Shown here one piece after another: positions 1-5,477 of a stretch of 5,477 bases of DNA (the first letter of the stretch is position 1; every line of letters begins with the position of its first letter). Position numbers and translations under genes: made by a program. Source of the DNA: Desulfobacteraceae bacterium (lineage in GTDB: Bacteria; Desulfobacterota; DSM-4660; Desulfatiglandales; Desulfatiglandaceae); assembly GCA_030589715.1 (NCBI GenBank), contig JAUUVE010000178.1, positions 1 through 5,477 of the forward strand, read 5' to 3'. The notes under the pieces are model-generated. The model saw only the letters and a program-made list of their open reading frames with translations. It was not told the DNA's origin and did no database searches.

Positions 1-30
1 CTCAAAGTGGATTAACTCCTCATTTTGGCA

Positions 31-109
31 GTGGCTGATATTTGGGGTTTTCTCCGGATGCTCCCATGAGCTTCTCCATGCCTTTGGCAAAACCCAAAAT
101 ATCGGCCAC
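31..109. repeat. Long imperfect inverted repeat (21-bp arms, 37-nt loop)
   Basis: The left arm at 31-51 begins GTGGCTGATATTTGG. The reverse complement of the right arm at 89-109 begins GTGGCCGATATTTTG. The arms match at 19 of 21 positions. If the plus strand is transcribed, one of the two mismatches becomes a G-U pair, so the hairpin is somewhat better in plus-strand RNA. The loop (52-88) holds a small nested hairpin, GCTC-CCAT-GAGC at 60-71. No T-run follows the stem on either strand, so it does not look like a factor-independent terminator. It may be a dispersed intergenic repeat, a small non-autonomous element or a structured RNA; the sequence alone does not decide. Confidence 0.6.
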
Positions 110-213
110 GCTCCCACTACAGGTTTAGAGAGCGCCGGAAAGAAATGGCCGAACACCACGGTGCCCGAGATTATTGAGAACTTACCTTTAAACTTTTGCT
201 GGGCATGAAGGAA

Positions 214-242
214 ATTATACGTAATCATAATTATGAATGTAT
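214..242 (-). promoter_or_regulatory. Possible leftward sigma70-type promoter
   Basis: Read on the minus strand, a perfect TATAAT (plus positions 214-219) lies 18 nt after CATACA, a weak -35 matching TTGACA at only three positions. It would drive transcription out of the left edge, and the 225-236 palindrome falls in its spacer. An AT-rich island yields such boxes by chance, so confidence is low. Confidence 0.2.
225..236. repeat. Perfect 12-bp AT-rich palindrome
   Basis: TCATAATTATGA reads identically on both strands. It sits in an AT-rich island (about 211-245) just downstream of the receiver gene and just upstream of a possible leftward -10 box. Position and symmetry would suit a dimeric regulator binding site, but no regulator is identified. 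Confidence 0.4.
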
Positions 243-268
243 GTACTCAGGAGGCCGCCGGTAATATC

Positions 269-634
269 CTATCCTATGGTATCCAAAATAATCTCTAACA
301 GTTTGTCGGGTGAAATCGGCTTGGAAAGAAAGAGGTTGGCCCCCGCATCAATCCCCTTAGCCCTGTCCTCCTCCCGACTCTTGGCAGTCAAGAATACGAT
401 TGGTGCTTCTCTGTAGTTTTCCCTTTCTCGGATTCTCTTGCAGAGTGCAAAACCATCCATTTCAGGCATGATGATATCCAGCACCAAGAGATCATAGCCA
501 TACTTCTCGATCCTCTCCAGGGCCTCGGCACCACCTGAGACGGTATGGACCTCATAACCTTCCGGAGTGAGAAGTTCATTGAGGGCTATGAGGACCAGTT
601 CATCATCGTCCACAACAAGGATACGTTTTGCCAT
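269..634 (-). CDS. Single-domain response regulator (CheY-like receiver)
   Basis: This 121-residue protein is a complete receiver domain and nothing else. All conserved positions are present: the acidic pocket Asp9-Asp11 (VVDDD), phosphoacceptor Asp53 in LVLDIIMPEMDG, Thr83 in FLTAK, aromatic Phe102 and Lys105 in the SKP loop. It should accept phosphate from a histidine kinase in the cytoplasm and signal by protein contact or through a phosphorelay, since it has no DNA-binding or enzymatic output domain. It follows the histidine kinase gene by 4 nt on the same strand. Its ribosome binding site AAAGGAG (plus 642-648, spacer 7) lies in the last kinase codons, so the two are probably translationally coupled and cognate. 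The ATG at 634 is fixed by that site. The target is unknown. Length is normal for CheY/Spo0F-type receivers, and nothing is truncated. Confidence 0.95.
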   Translation of the reverse strand: MAKRILVVDDDELVLIALNELLTPEGYEVHTVSGGAEALERIEKYGYDLLVLDIIMPEMDGFALCKRIRERENYREAPIVFLTAKSREEDRAKGIDAGANLFLSKPISPDKLLEIILDTIG

Positions 635-638
635 TTGA

Positions 639-3446
639 TTACTCCTTTCCCGATCTCGAAAGCGGCAGGATGACCCTTAGTTCTGTCCCCTTACCGGGTT
701 GGCTGCTAATTTCAAGTCTCCCTCCGTGGGTCTCTATGATACCATAGCAAAGGGAAAGGCCCAAGCCTGTACCCTTTCCCACGGGTTTGGTACTGAAAAA
801 TGGCTCAAAGACCTTATCCAGGTTTTCTTTAGGGATTCCTATGCCGGTGTCCTTGACAGAGACGGCTATAGAGGGAGATTCCTCATCGTCCACAAGGTAA
901 GAAGAAATGGTCAACTCCTTTATGCCCTCCACATTATCCATTGCGTCCCGGGCATTGGAGATCAGATTAATGAAGACCTGTTCCAGTTGATTTGAATCGC
1001 CGATGACCTTTGGCAGATCTTGAGACAGTCTCCGCACGATGGAGATGTTCTGGTTGAGGAGCTGTTGCCCGGTGATCATCAGGGCATTCTCTACCGGTTG
1101 GTTTACATCTATTTCCTTAAACTCGGGCTTGGTCTGTCTGGAAAACTCCCTCAAGTGTTTAACGATCTTCTCGATTCGATCGTTACATCTTCGGATAAGT
1201 TCCAATCGCCCCCGTTCCGGAAAGTCCTCAGAGAGGTTCTTAAGAATCACGTGCAGGATTGTCTGCGAGGCCATGAGGGGATTATTCAGTTCATGGGCAA
1301 CCCCCGCAACCAGTTCTCCAAGGGCCCTCATCTTGGAGGCCTCAACCAGATGGGCCTGAGTCTCCTTGAGTTTTGCCTCCAGATACTTTTGTTCTGTAAT
1401 ATCCTTGAAGATACCCGCGGTTCCAATGACCTCTTCATCCTCGTCTCTGAGCAGGAAGAGTGATGTCATGATTGCCAGGGCCCTTCCGTCTTTCCTCCTC
1501 ACCCCCATCTCATAATTTTCGCTCCTTTCAACCTCCCTGAGTAATTTCATGATATCTCTGGCCTGCTGGATCCCCTTGACGTAGAGCCCCGAGATATGTT
1601 TTCCCAAAACCTCTTCTTTCCGAAACTGAAGCATCTGTTCCATAGCTCGGTTCAGGTATGTGATTTTCCCCTTGAGATTGGTGGTCACGATACCGTCCAC
1701 AGAGCTTTCCAAGACGTTCTCCAGGAACTCCTTGGTCTCCCGCAACTCCCTTTCAAGGGTCTTCCTCGTGGTCAGGTCACGGATTATCTCCACAAAGCCC
1801 GTGGTCTTCCCAGAGGGATCCACAATGGCGGTAACAATGGTGTGGGCGGGAAATCGGGTACCATCTTTTCTTGCCCGCTCCATCTCCAGTTCGCAGACAC
1901 CCTCGGTCCTTGTCCGTCTTGACATCTCTTTTTGAATGCCTCTCTCGTGGTCTTCTGGGGTTATGGTAATCCCGATGTTCTCCTGGTCAAGGACCTCCTC
2001 TCTTTTCCATCCAAAGAGCTTCTCCGCCCCCGTATTGAACTCGATGATCTTGCCGTAAAAATCGAGGGCCACAATGCCATATTCTGTGGCGCTATTCAGG
2101 ATGCTATTCAGAAACCGGGACAAATCCCGATATTTCCCCCTTGATTCCTTGAGTTCCCGGGTCCTGTCCTCCACCATCTTCTCCAGGTTTGAGGTATAGT
2201 CCTGGATCTGGCCTATCATCCGGTTGAAGGATCTTCCCAGAAGCCCGATCTCATCCGCACTGCGTACCTCAACCCTTTGAGACAGGTCCCCACTTACCAT
2301 CTTGGTGGTTACCTCTGTGAGCTCCTGGATTGGCCTGGTCAGGACCTTTGAGAGGGTGACTGTTAGTACAAATACCAGCGCAAGGCCCGCAAAGACCATA
2401 ACCAGGATAAATCGCTCAGTCTCGTACAGGGAGTGATAGACCTCCTCCTCGTATGTCCCCGCCACAATAACCCAGTCCCAGGGGCGGAAGTATATGAACT
2501 TGTTGATCTTCTGCCTTGGCGTCCTTTCTCCCAGCTCAGGGTTAATCCAGGGGTAACGGATGGTACCTACCTGATCCTCCCCGAGCGCCAAGGCATCTGC
2601 GATCATTGTACGGATGTATTCAAGCCCTGACGAATCTTTCGAATCAAGGATATTTTCCCCTTCCCTAACTGGATGGACTTTTAGGGTGCCTTTGCTATTC
2701 ATGATATAAACGTAACCCGTATTTCCGACCTTGATCCTTTTTATCTCGTCGTTAAGGAAGTAGGCGCTTTGCTCCTTGACGCCCACACAAAGGGCCCCGA
2801 TCACGGTGCCATCCCGCCCATTGATGGGTTTATAGGCCGTGATATACCATTCCCCCATCACATAGGCCCGCCCTTGGTAAGATCTCCCTGCCAAGATCGC
2901 CTCTGCAACGGGACTCTCAGAGGGCATGAGTACCCCGATGGCCCTCTTGCCATCCTTTCCTGTGACGTTGGTGGAGATACAAAGGAGGCGATCTCCCTTA
3001 ATCCGTTGAAAGAGGCTGCAGGTCCCGCCAACAAGGTCCCGGACTTTATCGACAAAATGGGTATCTCGACTTAAGGGGATACCCCCAATCTTCCATAGAG
3101 GCGCGCTGATCGGATATGGCTCACCAATGGACGAGTTAATGGCGTTGAACCGGATCTGTTCCTCCGGGAAGATTTTGATTTCACGGCCGTGGCGATAAAG
3201 GACTTCGCGGGCTACCTTTAGATCCGAGATTACCTTCTTCTGGTCCATATCCTGCTGGACCTTACACATGGTGTAGATGTTGCTGACCAGGTGTTCCAGG
3301 TCTTCGTCGGATGCACTCCTAATGGCCTTTCGAAAACGATCCACGGAAAGGTACGCAACACAGAGGAGGGGAAGCAAGACCACAAGAAGGGTTATGCTAA
3401 TAAGCTTTGCTCGGATCTTCCAGTCCCGAAAAGGAGGTATTAGCAT
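639..3446 (-). CDS. Membrane-bound Cache-HAMP-PAS-PAS sensor histidine kinase
   Basis: This 935-residue kinase would bind a small ligand outside the membrane and autophosphorylate to feed the adjacent receiver. From the N-terminus it shows: membrane segment at about 11-33; extracytoplasmic sensor at about 45-340 resembling the Cache_3-Cache_2 arrangement (membrane-proximal half with [13 protein letters not shown] and [13 protein letters not shown]); second membrane segment at about 343-369; HAMP at about 364-417 with LTRPIQEL; signalling helix; PAS at about 441-557; PAS at about 569-685; HisKA with phosphoacceptor His718 in VAHELNNPL; and HATPase_c with N-box Asn827/Asn831, G1 DTGIGIP, F-box FEPFFSTK and G2 GKGTGLGLS. 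All catalytic boxes look intact. I chose the ATG at 3446 because the protein then opens with a typical [15 protein letters not shown] before the first membrane helix, and AAAGGA lies 12 nt upstream. The frame can be extended to a TTG at 3491 (950 residues), but no ribosome binding site precedes it. The ligand cannot be told from the sequence. Confidence 0.93.
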   Translation of the reverse strand: MLIPPFRDWKIRAKLISITLLVVLLPLLCVAYLSVDRFRKAIRSASDEDLEHLVSNIYTMCKVQQDMDQKKVISDLKVAREVLYRHGREIKIFPEEQIRFNAINSSIGEPYPISAPLWKIGGIPLSRDTHFVDKVRDLVGGTCSLFQRIKGDRLLCISTNVTGKDGKRAIGVLMPSESPVAEAILAGRSYQGRAYVMGEWYITAYKPINGRDGTVIGALCVGVKEQSAYFLNDEIKRIKVGNTGYVYIMNSKGTLKVHPVREGENILDSKDSSGLEYIRTMIADALALGEDQVGTIRYPWINPELGERTPRQKINKFIYFRPWDWVIVAGTYEEEVYHSLYETERFILVMVFAGLALVFVLTVTLSKVLTRPIQELTEVTTKMVSGDLSQRVEVRSADEIGLLGRSFNRMIGQIQDYTSNLEKMVEDRTRELKESRGKYRDLSRFLNSILNSATEYGIVALDFYGKIIEFNTGAEKLFGWKREEVLDQENIGITITPEDHERGIQKEMSRRTRTEGVCELEMERARKDGTRFPAHTIVTAIVDPSGKTTGFVEIIRDLTTRKTLERELRETKEFLENVLESSVDGIVTTNLKGKITYLNRAMEQMLQFRKEEVLGKHISGLYVKGIQQARDIMKLLREVERSENYEMGVRRKDGRALAIMTSLFLLRDEDEEVIGTAGIFKDITEQKYLEAKLKETQAHLVEASKMRALGELVAGVAHELNNPLMASQTILHVILKNLSEDFPERGRLELIRRCNDRIEKIVKHLREFSRQTKPEFKEIDVNQPVENALMITGQQLLNQNISIVRRLSQDLPKVIGDSNQLEQVFINLISNARDAMDNVEGIKELTISSYLVDDEESPSIAVSVKDTGIGIPKENLDKVFEPFFSTKPVGKGTGLGLSLCYGIIETHGGRLEISSQPGKGTELRVILPLSRSGKE
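642..648 (-). promoter_or_regulatory. Ribosome binding site of the receiver gene, inside the kinase 3' end
   Basis: AAAGGAG on the minus strand, 7 nt before the ATG at 634, overlaps the final kinase codons just before its TAA stop (639-641). The arrangement fixes the receiver start and suggests coupled translation of sensor and receiver. Confidence 0.8.
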
Positions 3447-3533
3447 TCTTGTTCTTTTTCCTTTGCTAAGGGCCAAGGGCCACGAAAACAAACAATTTGG
3501 CGCTTTCGCTCAATTAAGGCCTAACCCGCATAA

Positions 3534-3559
3534 ACCCTGTCAGAGTTGCCTAACAGGGT
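3534..3559. repeat. Short hairpin in the kinase upstream region
   Basis: ACCCTGT (3534-3540) and ACAGGGT (3553-3559) form a perfect 7-bp stem around a 12-nt loop. It lies between the stop of the 268-residue gene and the kinase start, both read leftward. On the minus strand only a short TTT follows the stem, so it would be at best a weak terminator for the upstream gene. A dyad-symmetric operator for the kinase operon is an equal alternative. Confidence 0.35.
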
Positions 3560-3647
3560 AAACCGGAATAGTGGGCTAGAGTTTGAAGTTTGTGGGCCAG
3601 GCGACCTAATTTTTACCACAAAAGGCACCAAATTTACTGTCAACGGA

Positions 3648-4454
3648 CTAATATACCGGATCTGGGAAAGTGACCATGGCCCTGGGGTTTCCAACCATCC
3701 GATACATCACAGGTGAGACCCAACCTTCATCCAGGAGATCATCATCGATCTCCGAAAGTATCCCGTCATGGATGGCCCAACTACGCCCCCTGATGACATA
3801 AGCGAACTCAGGTCTGCGGAAGGGCGTGCTGTTGTCCAGTTTATTAAAGAGCCCTCCTCCCGACTGGAAAAGCTCGTGGATCCTCTTCATCTGGCGATAA
3901 CCCCTGAAATAGCTGAACCCGTATCTCTCATAGGTAATTGCATTGTGATAGAAGAGGGCTTCCAATCGTATGGTCTTTATGTCAAAGATACGGCAGAAAA
4001 ACTCAATGACATTCACTACCTCTCGGGATAGCCCCAGGCCCTTTCTGGCCTGCCCGGGAAACAGCCCTGCCTCCATTGCCCTTTCCTCCTCCAAGAGATT
4101 CCTGTTGGCCCACCCGAAGAGCGTGTCCCTTCCCTCCTGATCCAGTTGGGTGTTGAACTTTGGGGAGCCGGGGTCATTCACAACGATGAAATCCCACTCA
4201 ATCTGGGTAAAGTCGTTGGAATCTGAAAGCTGAATGGAGTAAAGGGGTTCCTCTGTTCCCTCAAGCCTGATTTCCACCAGACAGGTCCTGTCCCCCGATG
4301 GAGAGAAAAAGCGGACCACTTTTTTGCCCTTTTTATTCGAAAATGAGATGGGATCGATCCCGAAGCGCTCATATAGGGAGGCGGGAATGAGGATCCGGTA
4401 AAGACCCTCCTTCTCGGAGCGGGAAAGGCGGCTAATTCTTTGAATCCAGGGCAT
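3648..4454 (-). CDS. Uncharacterised 268-residue protein, possible divergent GNAT-fold acyltransferase
   Basis: I do not recognise this family with certainty. The protein is soluble, with no signal peptide or membrane segment. Residues 1-95 are rich in predicted strands. Residues 131-185 have the order expected of a GNAT acetyltransferase core: a strand and turn LFPGQARKGLG (131-141) resembling the acetyl-CoA pyrophosphate loop (consensus R/Q-x-x-G-x-G/A, here with the R/Q one residue out of place), a helix, a strand around IKTIRLEAL (159-167), then Asn171 and YERYGF (175-180), like the closing motif B of GNATs. About 80 further residues follow, which ordinary GNATs lack. An N-acyltransferase role is therefore a hypothesis. 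The ATG at 4454 is the first possible start, since an in-frame TGA lies two codons upstream. A good promoter stands about 20-30 nt before it. It is divergent to an AcuC-like deacetylase gene, and its stop is 201 nt from the kinase start. Confidence 0.75.
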   Translation of the reverse strand: MPWIQRISRLSRSEKEGLYRILIPASLYERFGIDPISFSNKKGKKVVRFFSPSGDRTCLVEIRLEGTEEPLYSIQLSDSNDFTQIEWDFIVVNDPGSPKFNTQLDQEGRDTLFGWANRNLLEEERAMEAGLFPGQARKGLGLSREVVNVIEFFCRIFDIKTIRLEALFYHNAITYERYGFSYFRGYRQMKRIHELFQSGGGLFNKLDNSTPFRRPEFAYVIRGRSWAIHDGILSEIDDDLLDEGWVSPVMYRMVGNPRAMVTFPDPVY

Positions 4455-4481
4455 TGGTCAGCATCTCTCACCGCACTTACC

Positions 4482-4508
4482 ATTAGACCATTTTTGTTGG
4501 CATGTCAA
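4482..4508 (-). promoter_or_regulatory. Leftward sigma70-type promoter for the 268-residue gene
   Basis: On the minus strand a perfect TTGACA -35 (plus 4503-4508) is followed after 15 nt by TCTAAT (plus 4482-4487), a five-of-six match to TATAAT. TGG directly before it makes an extended -10. The 15-nt spacer is short, which the extended -10 may offset. Transcription would start near 4474-4476 and leave a leader of about 20 nt before the ATG at 4454. Confidence 0.5.
4497..4508. promoter_or_regulatory. Imperfect dyad over the leftward -35, possible operator
   Basis: TTGGCATGTCAA is symmetric at 10 of 12 positions around CATG and covers the -35 box of the leftward promoter. Further out, GGTCA (4516-4520) and TGACC (4542-4546) form another inverted pair, the second part overlapping the rightward -35. 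Such symmetry may mark a regulator site shared by the divergent genes, but the half-sites are short. Confidence 0.25.
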
Positions 4509-4540
4509 AAGAAACGGTCAGGCACCTCCTTCCTTTTTCA

Positions 4541-4570
4541 TTGACCCGACCTTAACCCACTTGTTAGGAT
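4541..4570 (+). promoter_or_regulatory. Rightward sigma70-type promoter for the deacetylase gene
   Basis: TTGACC (4541-4546, five of six to the -35 consensus) is followed after 18 nt by TAGGAT (4565-4570, four of six). TGT immediately before it gives an extended -10 (TGnTAGGAT). Transcription would start near 4577, upstream of both candidate starts of the deacetylase (ATG 4602, TTG 4638). Confidence 0.4.
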
Positions 4571-4627
4571 TCCCGGGGGCGTAAAGCACCCTCACACGTG
4601 AATGAATCAATCCAATCCGGGACTAAT

Positions 4628-4634
4628 AGGGGGG
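4628..4634 (+). promoter_or_regulatory. Probable ribosome binding site deciding the TTG start
   Basis: AGGGGGG lies just before TTG 4638. Counted from its AGG core (4628-4630) the spacer is 7 nt; counted from the end of the run it is only 3 nt. It is the only purine-rich site near the deacetylase start and favours TTG 4638 over ATG 4602. Confidence 0.4.
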
Positions 4635-4637
4635 CCT

Positions 4638-5477
4638 TTGGTAGAAAAAGATGTCCAGACCCTTGGGTCTATCTTTGTCTATTCAGATAAAATGGCCCAA
4701 TTTGAGTTCGGCCTCGACCATCCATTTAAACCAGAGAGGGCTGCCAAGACTTTTGATCTCTGCAACCGCTACGGTGTCATGAATCATCCCTGGATGAAAA
4801 TTCTGGAACCTACGGCCCTTGCCTTGAACCTCCTTACCCTCTTTCATGAACCCGCTTATCTGAGCCTCTTAGACCAGGCAAAAGAGGGGGAAGTACGTCC
4901 TGAGATGCTTGAGAGGGGCTTAGGAACCGTGGATAACCCAATTATTTCCGGGATCTACGAATGGTCTTTATTAGCAGCCGGAGGCACACATGAGGCCATG
5001 GACCATCTCATCAAGGGAGATGCCATTGTGGCTTTTAATCCTTTAGGAGGATTTCACCATGCCATGTCGGGCCACGCCGAGGGTTTCTGTTACATCAACG
5101 ATATCGCCATCGCAATTCTGTATGCCCTGGGCAGGATGCCAGAGCTAAAAATTGCGTACATTGACTTTGATGCCCACCACGGTAACGGTGTCCAGGATGC
5201 CTTTTACGGAGACCCGAGGGTCATCGTGATCTCACTTCACGAAACCGGAAGAACCCTTTACCCTTGGTCCGGGTATGAGACGGAGATTGGGGAAGGGGAG
5301 GGCAAGGGCTTTACAATTAATGTCCCGTTGGAGCCGGGAACCGATGATGAGGTCTATGATTTTGCCCTTGAAGCAGTGGCCTTTCCCTTGGTCAGGGCCT
5401 TTTCCCCTGATCTCATTGTTGCCCAGCTCGGAGCCGATACCCTGGTCTCTGACCCCCTCACCCACCTAAAGCTAACC
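4638..5477 (+). CDS. acuC: AcuC-type zinc-dependent protein deacetylase (histone deacetylase superfamily), 3' truncated by window end
   Basis: The visible 280 residues are the N-terminal three quarters of a class I-like HDAC/AcuC enzyme, which removes acetyl groups from lysines using zinc. In Bacillus, AcuC reactivates acetylated acetyl-CoA synthetase; the substrate here is not known. Seen in order: IFVYSDKMAQFEFGLDHPFKPER near the start, split as IFVYSDK and FGLDHPFKPER blocks; GLGTVDNP; catalytic histidines 140-141 in GGFHHAMSGHAEGFC; DFDAHHGNG with charge-relay Asp176 and zinc ligands Asp178 and His180; ISLHETGRTLYP; and the third zinc ligand Asp272 in LGADTLVSDPLTHL. The DPLTHL ending points to the AcuC branch. 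The catalytic tyrosine and the last roughly 90-100 residues lie beyond the window. I chose TTG at 4638 because it follows a G-rich AGGGGGG (4628-4634) and gives the short leader usual in AcuC. ATG at 4602, right after an in-frame TGA, is the alternative but has no ribosome binding site. Confidence 0.92.
   Translation, partial: MVEKDVQTLGSIFVYSDKMAQFEFGLDHPFKPERAAKTFDLCNRYGVMNHPWMKILEPTALALNLLTLFHEPAYLSLLDQAKEGEVRPEMLERGLGTVDNPIISGIYEWSLLAAGGTHEAMDHLIKGDAIVAFNPLGGFHHAMSGHAEGFCYINDIAIAILYALGRMPELKIAYIDFDAHHGNGVQDAFYGDPRVIVISLHETGRTLYPWSGYETEIGEGEGKGFTINVPLEPGTDDEVYDFALEAVAFPLVRAFSPDLIVAQLGADTLVSDPLTHLKLT

Larger units (their letters stand above)
1..268. other. Gene-poor left edge, no defensible gene
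   Basis: No gene is supported in this 268-base stretch. Two frames remain open: one on the plus strand from position 2 to a TGA at 206-208 (68 codons, no start inside the window), and one on the minus strand from a GTG at 159 to the left edge (53 codons). They overlap each other and lie over a long inverted repeat. Neither translation shows a motif or a ribosome binding site, so both are more likely by-products of the repeat than genes. Either could still be the end of a gene lying mostly outside the window. No clear intrinsic terminator follows the receiver gene that ends at 269. Confidence 0.5.

Noticed and set aside
31..109. Inverted repeat as a Rho-independent terminator of the two-component operon
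   Set aside because: No T-run follows the stem on either strand, the loop is long, and the repeat is about 160 bases beyond the receiver stop.
699..3074. Several plus-strand open frames of 65-147 codons antisense to the kinase
   Set aside because: They lie wholly inside an intact kinase with all catalytic boxes, lack family motifs and ribosome binding sites, and look like coding-strand shadows.
3615..3643. Perfect minus-strand TTGACA (plus 3638-3643) as a kinase promoter
   Set aside because: At 17-nt spacing the -10 is TGTGGT, only three of six matches, and no better box is at 16-18 nt; a promoter is possible but not supported.
4178..4483. A 101-codon minus-strand frame overlapping the start of the 268-residue gene
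   Set aside because: Its translation is arginine/proline/serine-rich without motifs and overlaps the longer gene, whose frame has normal protein composition; its start is also close to the predicted promoter -10.
4430..4495. tRNA-like look of the minus strand (D-arm-like TGGTCTAATGGTAAG)
   Set aside because: No 7-bp acceptor stem, no pairing D or anticodon stem and no proper T-loop could be built, and the segment runs into a coding start.
5232..5469. Short open frames on both strands inside the deacetylase gene
   Set aside because: They overlap the HDAC catalytic core, whose zinc-binding motifs establish the true frame.

Overview
The window carries four protein-coding genes and a gene-poor left edge. 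Moderate base composition, a multi-PAS kinase with a large periplasmic Cache sensor, a separate receiver-only partner and an AcuC-type deacetylase would fit an environmental Gram-negative bacterium such as a Deltaproteobacterium/Desulfobacterota member. That placement is inference from gene style only; there is no rRNA or marker gene here.

Layout. Positions 1-268 hold no gene I can defend. This stretch contains a long imperfect inverted repeat (31-51 with 89-109), an AT-rich segment with a perfect 12-bp palindrome (225-236), and a possible leftward promoter. Positions 269-3446 (minus strand) are a two-component operon. A transmembrane Cache-HAMP-PAS-PAS histidine kinase is read first, and a single-domain CheY-like receiver follows 4 nt later, with its ribosome binding site inside the last kinase codons. 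A spacer of about 200 nt (3447-3647) with a small hairpin separates the operon from an unrecognised 268-residue minus-strand gene (3648-4454). The second half of that protein has a weak GNAT-acyltransferase look. A divergent intergenic region (4455-4637) has readable sigma70-type promoters facing both ways. From about 4638 to the right edge runs the first three quarters of an AcuC-type zinc-dependent deacetylase (plus strand), cut by the end of the window.

How they may work together. The kinase would sense a small extracellular ligand through its Cache region, autophosphorylate His718 and pass the phosphate to Asp53 of the receiver. The receiver has no output domain, so the signal must go to another protein by contact or through a phosphorelay. 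The second theme is a possible acyl-transfer/deacylation pair: a GNAT-like protein and an AcuC-like deacetylase sharing a divergent promoter region, recalling the acu locus of Bacillus in which AcuA acetylates and AcuC deacetylates acetyl-CoA synthetase. The deacetylase assignment is strong; the GNAT assignment and the functional link are hypotheses.
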